From: Bacteroidota bacterium
GTDB taxonomy: Bacteria > Bacteroidota > Bacteroidia > Chitinophagales > Saprospiraceae
Assembly: GCA_024743405.1 (NCBI GenBank)
Contig: JANSWP010000073.1
Span: forward strand, 1-35,806
DNA length: 35,806 nucleotides
Direction: 5' to 3'
The notes below the pieces were generated by a model, which was not told the DNA's origin, ran no database searches, and worked only from the letters and a program-made list of their open reading frames with translations. The stretch's first letter is position 1. Each line of letters opens with the position of its first letter. Positions 17,063 to 28,505 of this stretch are shown piece after piece. Both the position numbers and the translations under genes were made by a program.

Positions 17063-18025
17063 ATGAAAATAACAGATGTCCCGCCAAAAGAAATTAGAGA
17101 AGAGTTAAAGCGATTGGAGGAAGATTTAGATTATTCTATTCCTGCAAAAAGACTCGATGAGAACTTGATCATTGGTTCTTGGAATATTCGAGCATTTGGG
17201 AATTTGACTCGTAAATGGGTATCTGAAGATGGAGATTCCCCAAAGAGAGATATGCACTCCTTGTTGTGTATTGCTGAAATTCTTAAACGATTTGATGTTG
17301 TAGCCCTTCAAGAAGTAAAAGGTAATATTCGAGCATTGAGGGATCTGATGAAACTGTTAGGCCGAAACTGGGGAATGATTTTGACAGACGTTTCTCGTGG
17401 TGCCGTCGGAAATAATGAGCGTATGGCCTATTTGTTTGATACTCGGAGAGTCCAATTGTCTGGTCTTGCTTGTGAATTAGTGGTGCCGGATGAATGGCTT
17501 TCAGAAATCAATGAAGATGCACTTAGAAAACAATTTGTTAGAACCCCCTACGGAGTAGGATTTCGTTCCAACGATCAAACGTTTGTATTAGTGACTTTAC
17601 ACGTTCTATATGGAAAGTCAGCAAAGGAGCGAATACCAGAGTTGAAGGCAATTGCAGATTGGTTAGCAAATTGGGCAAAAGATGCTAATTCTTATGACCA
17701 AAACCTAATCACACTAGGGGATTTTAATATTGAAGCACGGGGCGATTTATTACATCAAACTTTTATCTCAAGTGGACTATATGTTCCGCCAGAATTACAA
17801 CGTCCTGAAGTAACTCGCTCCATCTTTAATGAGACAAAATACTATGATCAAATCGCTTGGTTTAATGGAGAAAATGACTTGCCAGAATTGTCCTTAAATT
17901 TTCTTCAAGGAGGGAATTACGATTTTGTCGGTAAGGTCTTAATGAGTCGAAACTTGACTAAACATCGATTATCTTTTCATATTTCTGATCATTATCCACT
18001 TTGGGCTGAATTTGCCTTAGAATAA
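17063..18025 (+). CDS. endonuclease/exonuclease/phosphatase family protein
   Basis: A 320-residue cytoplasmic protein (no signal peptide) with the DNase I-like metal-dependent phosphoesterase fold. Visible motifs are IGSWNIRAFG near residue 37, the metal-binding Glu in VVALQEVKG near 83, GDFNIEARGD near 222, YDQIAW, and the C-terminal catalytic His pair in ISDHYPLWAEF. These cover the known catalytic set (Asn, Glu, Asp-x-Asn, Asp-His). The substrate could be DNA, RNA or a phospho-compound; the family is too broad to say. The first 30 residues are charged and helical. The start is the ATG at 17063 after an AT-rich spacer. It is transcribed away from hoxF and shows no operon partner. Confidence 0.88.
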   Translation: MKITDVPPKEIREELKRLEEDLDYSIPAKRLDENLIIGSWNIRAFGNLTRKWVSEDGDSPKRDMHSLLCIAEILKRFDVVALQEVKGNIRALRDLMKLLGRNWGMILTDVSRGAVGNNERMAYLFDTRRVQLSGLACELVVPDEWLSEINEDALRKQFVRTPYGVGFRSNDQTFVLVTLHVLYGKSAKERIPELKAIADWLANWAKDANSYDQNLITLGDFNIEARGDLLHQTFISSGLYVPPELQRPEVTRSIFNETKYYDQIAWFNGENDLPELSLNFLQGGNYDFVGKVLMSRNLTKHRLSFHISDHYPLWAEFALE

Positions 18026-18120
18026 GTTTTTGGCTTTTAGGGTTACTTTACGGCTCCCAGATCTCAATACTGTTTTGATATTAGGATTAGAATTGAATGT
18101 AGAAAAGAACACTAATCCTC

Positions 18121-19023
18121 TCAATACTTGTATGCTTTATATTTTACCAATTCGTATATCCTTCCTAATGGAGAAATGGATTCATTCACCCTATTCGAAA
18201 ATATAAACATTGCCCAATCATTTAAAAAGTGCCATTCCGCCCAGGCACTGAATCCTGTACCACCGCCGAGGTGACCTACACAGTCCCCTAGACAATGTAC
18301 CCAAAGATTCGCTGTTCCGGAAGAGGGATCTTGAAGTTCGAGCATTTTAAGTGGGAGGAAAATATGATTCATAGAATAATCACGGTAATCCTCATTTGTA
18401 ATTCCTTCTATCACTAATCCAAGTAATGAGGCTCCAATATTGGAATACAAAAACTGCTCACCAGGTTCAAACTCTTTCCACACAGATTCACGATACATGT
18501 CACCACTTGGCAAAATATATTGTGGGAGCCATGCACGGATCAAGGGCGGTTCTTCAGGAGTATAGAAATGATGAAAATCTAGAATCCCATCTGATGCCTC
18601 CGGCCAGGCTAATCCTGATTTGTGATTCAACAACATGTATGGAGTAATCTTACTATCAGGAAATTTCGGGTTCCGAACTTCAAATGGAAGATATTGATTA
18701 ATATCTGTATTCAAATCCAGAAGACCATCCTCCCATAATTGGAATGCCGCAGTTGCCAATACCAATTTCCCAATAGACATGATCGTAAAAATTGAATTTC
18801 GATCAGCCTCCTCTGAGTTGCTAATATCTGCATAACCATAAGTGCCTTTCCAAACTATCTCATCCCCTTTGACAACACATGCTATAACTGATGGTATTTG
18901 ATTGCGCTTCATGGCATTCAGTATTTCTTTATCCACATCAATAATCCCTGAAGTGGATTCATCGCATCCATGAATAAAAAAAAGGAATCCAATTAATAAA
19001 ATAGCTGACAGATTCTTTTTCAT
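18121..19023 (-). CDS. class C beta-lactamase-like serine hydrolase, lipoprotein
   Basis: A 300-residue protein of the beta-lactamase/penicillin-binding family (PF00144 type). A lipoprotein signal ends in IHGC with Cys20. The catalytic motifs are SIGK (Ser83, Lys86), YSN (193-195) and HLGGGTG (251-257). The role is probably hydrolysis of an ester or amide in the periplasm; such proteins are rarely true beta-lactamases. The spacing is odd: only about 55 residues lie between YSN and HLGG, where the family normally has well over 100, so an internal deletion is likely and activity uncertain. Its ATG overlaps the stop of the upstream barrel gene by one base (TAATG), suggesting coupled translation. 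Confidence 0.85.
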   Translation of the reverse strand: MKKNLSAILLIGFLFFIHGCDESTSGIIDVDKEILNAMKRNQIPSVIACVVKGDEIVWKGTYGYADISNSEEADRNSIFTIMSIGKLVLATAAFQLWEDGLLDLNTDINQYLPFEVRNPKFPDSKITPYMLLNHKSGLAWPEASDGILDFHHFYTPEEPPLIRAWLPQYILPSGDMYRESVWKEFEPGEQFLYSNIGASLLGLVIEGITNEDYRDYSMNHIFLPLKMLELQDPSSGTANLWVHCLGDCVGHLGGGTGFSAWAEWHFLNDWAMFIFSNRVNESISPLGRIYELVKYKAYKY

Positions 19024-19733
19024 TACTTCTTTTTTACTTTGAAAATGTTTTCAAAGAGATACCCTGCAGATAAGGTTATGCAGATATTTCTTGCATAAGC
19101 ATCCGGATTATGATTGTACTCCGGAATATGCCCTTCGATGGGGTTCATCATATTTATTAAACTATAACTTATGCGAAAGTCCATAGTGAATTCCCCAGAG
19201 GTTAGTTTACGATTTACTGCACAACCTAGTAGTCCTCCAAAATCAAACGTTTTCAAATTGGAGATTTTCATTTGTTCCTCTACCCCTTCAACCTTTATAA
19301 GCCGCTTGGCATTTATCTTCCATGCTGCATATGATCCAAAGTAAGGTCTGGAAGACCATACTTTTCCATTCCCTATTTGATAACCAAGAATTAAAGGAAC
19401 CTGAAGATAATTAATATGAAGTCTGAAGGTAATGTCATCATAGAGGAAGTTCTTGCTGTAATTTATTCCCTTTGATGCATATAGCATTTCGGGCTGTAAC
19501 GTCCATTTATGGCTAAGGGTGATTAGCATAAAAAAACCACCCTGAAAACTAAATAAAGGCTTTTCTTGAATTAACGAATTGTTCTCATAACCAATATATG
19601 GAGATTGTCCGTATTGTTTAAAGGCAATATCAGATACGCCCAAACCTACCTTTATTCCAATCTGAGCGGATCAATCGGTTGTCATTAAGAAAGCAAGCAA
19701 TGCAATTCCAAAATAACTTTCCCAACTCTTCAT
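19023..19733 (-). pseudogene. PorT-like outer-membrane beta-barrel gene with in-frame TGA
   Basis: Reading from the ATG at 19733 gives a signal peptide (MKSWESYFGIALLAFLMTTD), then a TGA at 19673-19671 as codon 21, then SAQIGIKVGLGVSD and some 200 more residues in the same frame. SAQ would be the signal-peptidase site, so the stop lies just before the cleavage point. The rest has alternating hydrophobic strands ending in a typical barrel C-terminus and resembles the PorT/OMP_b-brl_2 family of Bacteroidota. A start further down (TTG at 19643) would lack a signal peptide and could not reach the outer membrane. A point mutation or a base-calling error is the simple explanation. Confidence 0.8.
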
Positions 19734-20356
19734 GATTCAAAAAATTTGATTCCTGGATAAAATCCAACTGAATAAAATTATAGCCTTTGCAGGGTTGACA
19801 AAATGATTAATATCAACCGATACCATGAGTTTAATTAGCGCTGTATCTGACACGGCAAACCTTACTCTGGTCAAATTTAATTTTCACCAATTAAGTTCTT
19901 GGACAGAATTAAGTTGTACTTAAATACTGCAACATCGCGCCAAAGACGCCCGTTGCAGTAGAGTAGGCTTGGAGGGGAGTCCAATTTTTTTAAAAAAAAT
20001 GTAGTGATCACACCTGATATTCAGGCGTTGTTGGACGAGGCGGGGCTGAAAAATAACTATGAGGTTTTGATAATAAATTAAGGCACACCATATTGTCCAT
20101 TTTCTCCAATGCACTATCAAATTCAAGATTAAAGGTGGATTCAAATGTTTTTTTTCATAATTTCGATAATCTTACTTTTAAATAATTTTGCTCGTTACGG
20201 AGATAAGGCTTTTCTGGCTGCGACAAAAGAGCTTTACCGGTAATAGCACTCACGGCTTCGTTTGTTCGCCTTTTAGTGAATGCTAATTTCTCGATATATA
20301 AGTGCTTGGAAATAAAGCCGCTCAGCGCTTAGGGTAACCGTGGGCGGCAACAATTA
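19734..20356. other. spacer with coding remnants and hairpin
   Basis: No intact gene. A hairpin TACTGCAAC/GTTGCAGTA lies at 19925-19933 and 19952-19960. Just after it, an open stretch 19962-20081 on the plus strand ends in VITPDIQALLDEAGLKN then YEVLIIN and a stop; it has coding-like composition and no start, so it may be the severed 3' end of a gene. A further short frame (20145-20243) ending FARYGDKAFLAATKELYR may be another remnant. A GC-richer tract (20190-20350) precedes the CPBP remnant. Confidence 0.4.
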
Positions 20357-21163
20357 ATAAACAAGTTACTAATAAAAAAAATAAACCTTGGGGTTTTAAT
20401 AATAGTGGTTTTTTGCATTTCATGGATTGGCGTTTTGCCAAGTCTTCTGATTGCTTATGGATTTGAAATATCGCCTAGCTTTAAAAAGTTTGAAATTTTA
20501 ATGACACTTGGTCCTTTAATTGGAGCTTTATTTTTCATTGGTAAAGTTTAGGGGAAAGAAGGATTAAAGTATTTCTTCAAAAGATTACTGAGGTTTAAGG
20601 CAACACCAACAGTCATAGCGATAACTATCTTAGCACCAATTTTCATAAGCCTGCTTAGTTCAGTCATTGGATTCAGTCTATCAAAAAGTGCTTGGCCAGA
20701 TGCGTTTAATCCAACGACAACACTGACTAATGGACTCATGATTTTTCTCATGTATTTGATAATAAATACCGCAGAACTCGTTTGGCGAGGTTTTGTATTT
20801 GACCGTTTATTGGAAAAATACAATTACGTTAAGGCTTGTTTAATTCTTATTCCGATTTGGTGGCTCTTTCACATTCCTTTGTTTTTATATCCTGATGGAC
20901 ATCAAGCTGGCTATGGTTTGATAAAATTTACTTGTATTGTAATTGCGCTAACGTTTATTCTTGGATGGATATATATAAAAACATCCAAAAGCCTTTTTTA
21001 CGTTCATATTCATCATCAACTATTCAATGGATTTGGTCAAGCCTTTCCAATATTTCCAGTATTTATCAATGGGGATAAAATGCCTGTTTGGACGTTTTGT
21101 GTTCTGTTATTATTAACCGCTGGAACTCTAATAATAAATTATCAAAAACAGAAACCAACTTGA
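20357..21163 (+). pseudogene. CPBP-family intramembrane protease remnant
   Basis: The frame from 20357 reads INKLLIKKINLGVLIIVV and continues with membrane segments, but the expected start codon is ATA and a TAG lies at 20549-20551. Beyond the TAG the frame stays open to 21163, with an ATG at 20738. The second half shows CPBP/Abi motifs: AELVWRGF (in place of EExxxRG, so the first glutamate is Ala), WWLFHIPLF and HIHHQLFN. Family members are membrane-bound proteases linked to prenylated substrates or bacteriocin self-protection. With no ATG, a nonsense codon and a changed glutamate, this is most likely a dead gene; a shortened 141-residue product from 20738 cannot be excluded. Confidence 0.75.
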
Positions 21164-21544
21164 AAACCTCCAGTATTCAACCCAAACCTTTAATTTCGCA
21201 CCGCATTTTTGAAAGGCAATACCCCTGATAAGCTGCATTTCATGTAATAAATCCATATATCATTTAATTGAAATCCTAAATTCCAAAAAAGTCAATTGTT
21301 TATGCTAGAATAAGTTATTCTTGAAAATATTGAAGGGCGTTATCAAAACCTACTGTTACAAATCATAAGAGCAAAGTGAATGAATAAAAGACTTCAGTTA
21401 GTAAGGGATCTACTTTATTTGTTTCCTCTTTTCAGCGTTTTTTAGGGAATAATTAAATGTTAAAAACGTTACCCTCAGAGTTTAGGAACCGTCTACAATA
21501 CACCTAGATATTAACATTGAAAATACTTTAAATTTCAAATCATA
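21164..21544. other. spacer before the W/Cys repeat protein gene
   Basis: No gene. A short perfect palindrome AGAATAAGTTATTCT (21307-21321) shares GAATAAGTTAT with the element at 16578. CGTTTTTT and AAAAACG (around 21438 and 21466) could pair weakly. The promoter of the following gene presumably lies here but was not resolved. Confidence 0.4.
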
Positions 21545-23083
21545 ATGCGAATAAACTATTATTTCTTTTTCCTGATTACTTGCATTTTTTTCATTTCTGG
21601 CACCACTCATTCTCAGACTGTCAACTTTGACGAAACCTGGAAGGAATTTTTGGATAACAACAAAATTTCCAACATGAGCGCATTAATTAAGCCAGACAAA
21701 GTGTATGATCTACCAGATTACACCAAATATTTACTCATGAATACTAACTCCTGTTTTTGCCAAAGTAAGGTGGATGACGCAGAGATATTAATGGCAGAAA
21801 TACAAGAGATAGACGCCCAAGTACAAAAGTCTATTCCGGGATTTGTGGGAAAAAAGGTGGACTTAGAAACAAAGATCAAGGCCTATCATAGCATGGATGC
21901 AATTTGGAAAGGATTTCTGGAAACTAGAGAAGTCAATCTCGATGAATTGGAAGCAATCAAAGCTGCTAAAACGATCTGTGAAAAAAGAACACTGGCGAAG
22001 TATTCCTACATGACGGCTTATTATCATTTTTGCCAAGGAAATGTCACGAAATCAAAAAATATTTTTGAAAATCGGACCCTTAAATTAGCCGAAAAAACAT
22101 CCTTGCGTGTAAAGGATGTCGAAGGTTTGGCATTAGAGGTAACCAAAATGAAATCTCTTTTTCAGGATATGTCTAAATTGGATCTTGCCTGGAATACCTA
22201 TTTAGAAACCGACGTTTCTCCTGGCTTTGATGTGGAATTACCACTTTTTCCTTGCTACCCTATTCCAAACATGAAGGAATTCCTTTTGAAAGGAGTTGCA
22301 GATCTGTGCAATTCAGGTCCAGAGATGCTAGAAAAAATCAAGCAATTGCAAGCCGAAAGTGGTGTAGCTCTCGAGGGAGAATTGGGAGATAGAGTGAAGG
22401 GGTTGGAAACTGTTATTAAACAAAGTAGAAGTAATCTTTCCGCTTTAAATAAAGCCTGGGAAGCCTTTATTCCAAATAATAAGGTGATACACATGGACTA
22501 CGGTTATGATTATTGTTCTAAAGAGTCATTGATTAGGGCATATATTATGGATGGTTTCGCTTATGTCTGTGATTTGGGAGAAGACATGCTCCAAAAAATT
22601 GATTCCCTTCAAAGTTCAGAGATAACGGAATTGGAGAAAATTACGATGATCAAGATTAATGAACTGGCAGCGTTAACTGAACACTATCAAGCCAATGGGG
22701 TAGAAATTGAAAGACTTTGGAATAAGTTTATCTCACAGGGCGATAAACTTTCAGAAGATTATTCAACGACAGACCAATATTGTGATTACATCTATCAGAC
22801 AAAAGATTGGACAATCAATGGGCTTTCTGGTACGTGCGAAGAAGGACTTCTTTATCTGGAGAAAATTGAAGCGTTTAAAGAAACTTTTGAGTTCGGTTTT
22901 GCAAGAGAATTGGAATGTCGGGTCCAGGATTTACGAATTAAGGTATGGGATTGCCGTTATGAGGCATTAAAGGAGATGGCAAGTATTGAAGTGTCCTCCG
23001 ATTCTTATGAAGAAAGATTGAAGACTTTAATGGAAGAATACGGAATTGGGGAGCGACCAGAAGTTTGTTCATTTGAGGAATAA
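21545..23083 (+). CDS. secreted protein of five ~90-residue W/Cys repeats, unknown function
   Basis: I do not recognise a known family. The 512 residues begin with a Sec signal peptide (hydrophobic to about residue 19, cleavage probably after THSQ). The rest is five tandem repeats. Each starts with an acidic helix holding W-x2-[FY]: Trp32, 121, 216, 305 and 392, spaced 89, 95, 89 and 87. In repeats 2-5 a cysteine pair follows at an exact distance of 18: 145/163, 237/255, 324/342 and 413/431. Repeat 1 has Tyr54 and Cys72 at these places. Each repeat ends in helices rich in Glu/Lys. The cysteine pairs suggest disulfides, fitting export to the periplasm or outside. A helical-repeat binding role is a guess. 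Confidence 0.85.
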   Translation: MRINYYFFFLITCIFFISGTTHSQTVNFDETWKEFLDNNKISNMSALIKPDKVYDLPDYTKYLLMNTNSCFCQSKVDDAEILMAEIQEIDAQVQKSIPGFVGKKVDLETKIKAYHSMDAIWKGFLETREVNLDELEAIKAAKTICEKRTLAKYSYMTAYYHFCQGNVTKSKNIFENRTLKLAEKTSLRVKDVEGLALEVTKMKSLFQDMSKLDLAWNTYLETDVSPGFDVELPLFPCYPIPNMKEFLLKGVADLCNSGPEMLEKIKQLQAESGVALEGELGDRVKGLETVIKQSRSNLSALNKAWEAFIPNNKVIHMDYGYDYCSKESLIRAYIMDGFAYVCDLGEDMLQKIDSLQSSEITELEKITMIKINELAALTEHYQANGVEIERLWNKFISQGDKLSEDYSTTDQYCDYIYQTKDWTINGLSGTCEEGLLYLEKIEAFKETFEFGFARELECRVQDLRIKVWDCRYEALKEMASIEVSSDSYEERLKTLMEEYGIGERPEVCSFEE

Positions 23084-23240
23084 ATAGGGCGAATGAGCAG
23101 CAATTACAGGTGCTTTTCGAAAAAAATTGATGAAAGAGCACAAGGAACATTCAATTTGGAGAAAACCTAAGATTACAAAGGTTTACGCTAACACAAATAA
23201 CTACTCATAGTCCAGACATTTAGCAACAAATCAAACCACA

Positions 23241-23738
23241 ATGGCCGTACCTAAAACAAAAATTGAACTAATCCAACAAAGCCAGGAAAACTATAAGAAG
23301 CTAAATGAGTTGATTGATTCTTTTTCCATTGAAGAGCAGGTTGCTGAATTTCCAAAAGGAACAATGAATCGAAACATAAGAGATGTTATTGCTCATTTGC
23401 ATCACTGGCATGTGATGTTCCTTTATTGGTATTCTGTTGGTATGGAAGGATTCAAACCTGATATGCCAGCCACGGGTTATAGTTGGCGGCAAACAAAGGA
23501 GTTGAACAAGCAAATATGGAGTAACTACCAGAATCATCAACTTGGAAAAATAAGAATAGACCTAAACGAATCACATTTAAAACTTCAAGAAATAATTGCC
23601 AAACACACGGATCAGGAACTGTTTGAAAAAAAGCGCTATAAATGGACCGGTTCTTCTTCACTGAGTACTTATATTAGGTCAAATACCTCAAGTCACTATA
23701 ATTGGGCATATAAACTGATTAAGAAAGCAAAAAAGTAG
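23241..23738 (+). CDS. ClbS/DfsB family four-helix bundle protein
   Basis: A 165-residue cytoplasmic protein of the DUF1706 family. The opening MAVPKTKIELI, the central HLHHWHVMFLYWY and YSWRQTKELNKQIW, and a C-terminal stretch with TYIRSNTSSHYNWA are typical. The founding member ClbS protects E. coli from colibactin, and DfsB is linked to biofilm functions, but most relatives are uncharacterised DinB-like helical bundles. The start is the ATG at 23241. There is no operon partner: the preceding gene ends about 160 bases upstream and the next stretch is a spacer. Its actual substrate is unknown. Confidence 0.88.
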   Translation: MAVPKTKIELIQQSQENYKKLNELIDSFSIEEQVAEFPKGTMNRNIRDVIAHLHHWHVMFLYWYSVGMEGFKPDMPATGYSWRQTKELNKQIWSNYQNHQLGKIRIDLNESHLKLQEIIAKHTDQELFEKKRYKWTGSSSLSTYIRSNTSSHYNWAYKLIKKAKK

Positions 23739-24083
23739 CAACTTCCAATAATTGTTAAACGAGGTGTGGAGTTTATGGAAAACAGAGGCTTTATAAATTA
23801 TTCTAAATCCCACCAGAAGATGGTGAACTATTACTTAGCCAATGAAAATACTGATACTGAAAAGCTCTATCAATATTTATTATTAGATATTGAATAGCTA
23901 TTTTGGCTATTTTTATACAATCTTCATTAAATAACTTGTCTTCTCTTTGTAGACCACCTAAAAAATAATTTAACGACCTGATTTTAATTTTAAAGTGCTA
24001 CAAAGTCATTAATTTTCCACCTGCTTAATAATGGATTTGGCAATTACAAATATACATTACCAGTAAACTATAAATAATACAAA
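23739..24083. other. spacer, possibly with one tiny ORF
   Basis: An AT-rich region. The only candidate is the 40-codon frame at 23775-23897. The rest shows no structure that I can support. Confidence 0.4.
23775..23897 (+). CDS. possible 40-residue small protein
   Basis: ATG at 23775 opens a frame reading MENRGFINYSKSHQK and so on, ending LLLDIE before a TAG. Composition is plausible for a soluble helical peptide and a purine-rich AGGTGTGGA lies just upstream. No family is recognised and chance cannot be ruled out. It might also be the tail of a lost gene. Confidence 0.22.
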   Translation: MENRGFINYSKSHQKMVNYYLANENTDTEKLYQYLLLDIE

Positions 24084-24791
24084 ATGAAATTTATCAAATT
24101 TACGATCACACTGATTATTTTCTTTGGAATTAGTAGTATAAACCAATCATGTAAGAGTCCAAAACTCACTCAGACCAATGACAATTCTACTTTAGAGAAG
24201 GTTGAAATTGCTGAACCAACCGACATAGAAGCTTTATACAAAAGCTTGAACAATGGTGGCAATATAAAACTAAAAAAACTAATTTATAACTTGGATCGCC
24301 CATTGGTGATTTCGAATAAGAGTAATTTAACCCTCGATGGAAATGGCTCTACTTTTATTATGAATAACAAGAGTGAAGATGTTTTGACAGTTAGAAGTAG
24401 TGATAATGTAACCTTAAAAAACTTTAAAGCGACTCATATAGATCCAGATGGGCCTATTGGGTGCACCGGAAGTGTCATTCAAGTAGATAATAATACTAAT
24501 GTTTTGATAGAGAAATGCCAACTAAATGGTAGTGGTATTATTGGTGTTGTTTCATACAATACCCAAAATTTAAAAGTGATCGACAATTACATCTATAACA
24601 ATAGTGAATATGGCGTTTTATTTGATGAAAATACGACGATTGAGATAAAAGACAACAAATTTGAAGACAATGGAAAAAATGGCAATGACCATGTTGCACA
24701 GGCTCTTAACATTTATCTTAGTGAAGTAAAAAAAATAGAGAAAGGTATGAATTTAGAGGGTTTGAAAATGTCTAATAATATATTCAACTAA
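24084..24791 (+). CDS. beta-helix lipoprotein (right-handed parallel repeats)
   Basis: A 235-residue exported lipoprotein: a signal peptide ends in INQSC, with Cys23 as the lipidation site. The body is a ladder of short strands with asparagine turns, e.g. NLTLDGNGSTF, NVTLKNFKATH, NVLIEKCQLNGSG, NLKVIDNYIYNNSEYG and TIEIKDNKFEDNG, which is the pattern of right-handed parallel beta-helix (pectate-lyase-like, Beta_helix) domains. Such proteins bind or cut polysaccharides, but no catalytic residues can be picked out and the helix has only some eight turns, short for a lyase. It ends with the conserved-looking MSNNIFN turn, so a truncated C-terminus is possible. No operon partner. Confidence 0.8.
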   Translation: MKFIKFTITLIIFFGISSINQSCKSPKLTQTNDNSTLEKVEIAEPTDIEALYKSLNNGGNIKLKKLIYNLDRPLVISNKSNLTLDGNGSTFIMNNKSEDVLTVRSSDNVTLKNFKATHIDPDGPIGCTGSVIQVDNNTNVLIEKCQLNGSGIIGVVSYNTQNLKVIDNYIYNNSEYGVLFDENTTIEIKDNKFEDNGKNGNDHVAQALNIYLSEVKKIEKGMNLEGLKMSNNIFN

Positions 24792-24928
24792 ATTTTTACT
24801 GCATTGGTAAGGAACGTGTAAAGAACATTAATGCTACAATTCAACAAGGTTCATTCGAAATTTTCAAAAATTGAGGATTCCCAATGAACCCTGTTGAAGC
24901 GGATATATTTTATACTTCTTTTGAATCC

Positions 24929-24966
24929 AAAAAACTAAGAGGTGACTCGTTACCGAATCACCTCTT
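24929..24966 (-). terminator. Rho-independent terminator of katG
   Basis: AAGAGGTGA (24937-24945) and TCACCTCTT (24958-24966) form a perfect 9-bp stem. On the minus strand the hairpin is followed after two bases by six T (24934-24929). It begins 35 bases past the katG stop, the right place and orientation. Confidence 0.85.
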
Positions 24967-25000
24967 ATTATTAAATATATTTTTTACCCAAGGCAAAAAA

Positions 25001-27223
<2,223 letters not shown>

Positions 27224-27410
27224 TTAATATCTATTATTGTGATTAATTTTAACGCGAATATAATGGTAAATTTGCTAATAATGTTTAATGATTTATGTCA
27301 ATATTCTATTGAAAATATCAAAAGAGAAAAGAGATCTTTTATATTTTATTAGAGGATCAACAAAACATCATCTTATTTCTAGGTTTTGATCATCAATTAA
27401 AAAATAAAAC

Positions 27411-27953
27411 ATGGAAAAAGCACTCAAAACAATGATTGACAATATGCCTGAAAAAACAGGAAAATCATTGGAACAATGGAAAGTCATATTAGATAAAAAA
27501 TCTTTTGTCAAGCATTCTGAAGCAGTAAAATTTTTGAAAACGGAATATCAAGTTACTCACGGATTTGCGAATACGATTGTAACCCTTTCAAAAGACAAAA
27601 ATAATTCTGAGGAAGACCTGGTAAAAACGCAATACCAAAATAAAGCTGAATTATTTCCAATTTATGAGGCATTAATATCTTATCTCAAAACCTTAGGTTC
27701 AGATATAACAATAACACCTAAAAAGAGTAGTGTAAGTATTATTAGAAAAAGACAATTTTTATTGATAAAGCCAGCAACCAAAACAAGAATTGATTTAGGG
27801 TTTAAGTTAAAAGATAAACTCACAACGAACCGACTTGAGAGCTCCGGTCCCTTTGGATCTATGTGTACTCATAGGGTAAAAATTTCATCAATTGAAGAAA
27901 TTGATGGTGAATTAAAGGATTGGATAAAAGAGGCTTATTCTAAATCCGTGTAA
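27411..27953 (+). CDS. DUF4287-DUF5655 domain protein
   Basis: A 180-residue soluble protein with two small domains of unknown function. The N-terminal third, with MIDNMPEKTGKSLEQWK and HGFANTIVTLS, fits DUF4287. The C-terminal part, FPIYEALISYL, KKSSVSIIRKRQFLLIKP, TRIDLGFKL and MCTHRVKISS, fits DUF5655, which often occurs alone or with DUF4287 in Bacteroidota and other soil bacteria. No catalytic residues are established. The start is the ATG at 27411 after an A-rich tract. It is followed by two genes on the same strand, 83 bases away, so the three may be co-transcribed. Confidence 0.85.
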   Translation: MEKALKTMIDNMPEKTGKSLEQWKVILDKKSFVKHSEAVKFLKTEYQVTHGFANTIVTLSKDKNNSEEDLVKTQYQNKAELFPIYEALISYLKTLGSDITITPKKSSVSIIRKRQFLLIKPATKTRIDLGFKLKDKLTTNRLESSGPFGSMCTHRVKISSIEEIDGELKDWIKEAYSKSV

Positions 27954-28036
27954 TATAGAGACAATAGATAGCCGTCAATATTACAAGGATTCCCCTTTAT
28001 CGCTATTTTGAAACCACTCAATTAAATTATGAACTT

Positions 28037-28504
28037 ATGGAACTTTCAAATCAAATCTCCAACCGTTTCAGAGAAGTCCTATTTAATGGCAAATGGATCG
28101 CCAATACAAATTACAAGGATCAATTATCTAATGTGACTTGGGAGCAAGCAACACATAAAGTTAGGTCATTAAATACCATCGCTGCGCTTACCTATCATAT
28201 TAATTATTACGTAGCTGGTGTGTTGAATGTTTTTGAAGGTGGCTCACTTGACATTAGGGATAAATTTAGTTTTGACCTTCCGGAAATAAAATCCAAAGAA
28301 GATTGGGATAACTTACGGAATGACCTGTGGGTAAATTCAGAAAAATTTGCTAAACATATAGAAAAGATGTCAGAGAAGAAATTAGAGGAAAGTTTCGTAG
28401 ATGAGAAATACGGAAGTTACCGAAGAAATATTGAAGGAATGATTGAACATAGTTATTATCACCTCGGGCAAATTTCTTTGATAAAAAAAATGATTACATC
28501 TTAA
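28037..28504 (+). CDS. DinB-like four-helix protein
   Basis: A 155-residue soluble protein that looks like the DinB/YfiT superfamily of putative metal-binding four-helix bundles. The likely metal ligands are a histidine in LTYHINYY (near 54) and the pair in EHSYYHLGQI near the C-terminus, which matches the usual one-plus-two His pattern. Relatives include thiol transferases using bacillithiol or mycothiol, but many have no known activity. It ends one codon before the next gene starts (TAATATGG), so it is probably in an operon with the membrane protein at 28506. It is distinct from the ClbS-type protein at 23241, though the fold is related. Confidence 0.8.
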   Translation: MELSNQISNRFREVLFNGKWIANTNYKDQLSNVTWEQATHKVRSLNTIAALTYHINYYVAGVLNVFEGGSLDIRDKFSFDLPEIKSKEDWDNLRNDLWVNSEKFAKHIEKMSEKKLEESFVDEKYGSYRRNIEGMIEHSYYHLGQISLIKKMITS

Positions 28505-28505
28505 T

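Noticed and set aside
23130-23210. 26-codon frame (MKEHKEHSIWRK...) before the ClbS-like gene
   Set aside because: Too short and without supporting context; likely chance.
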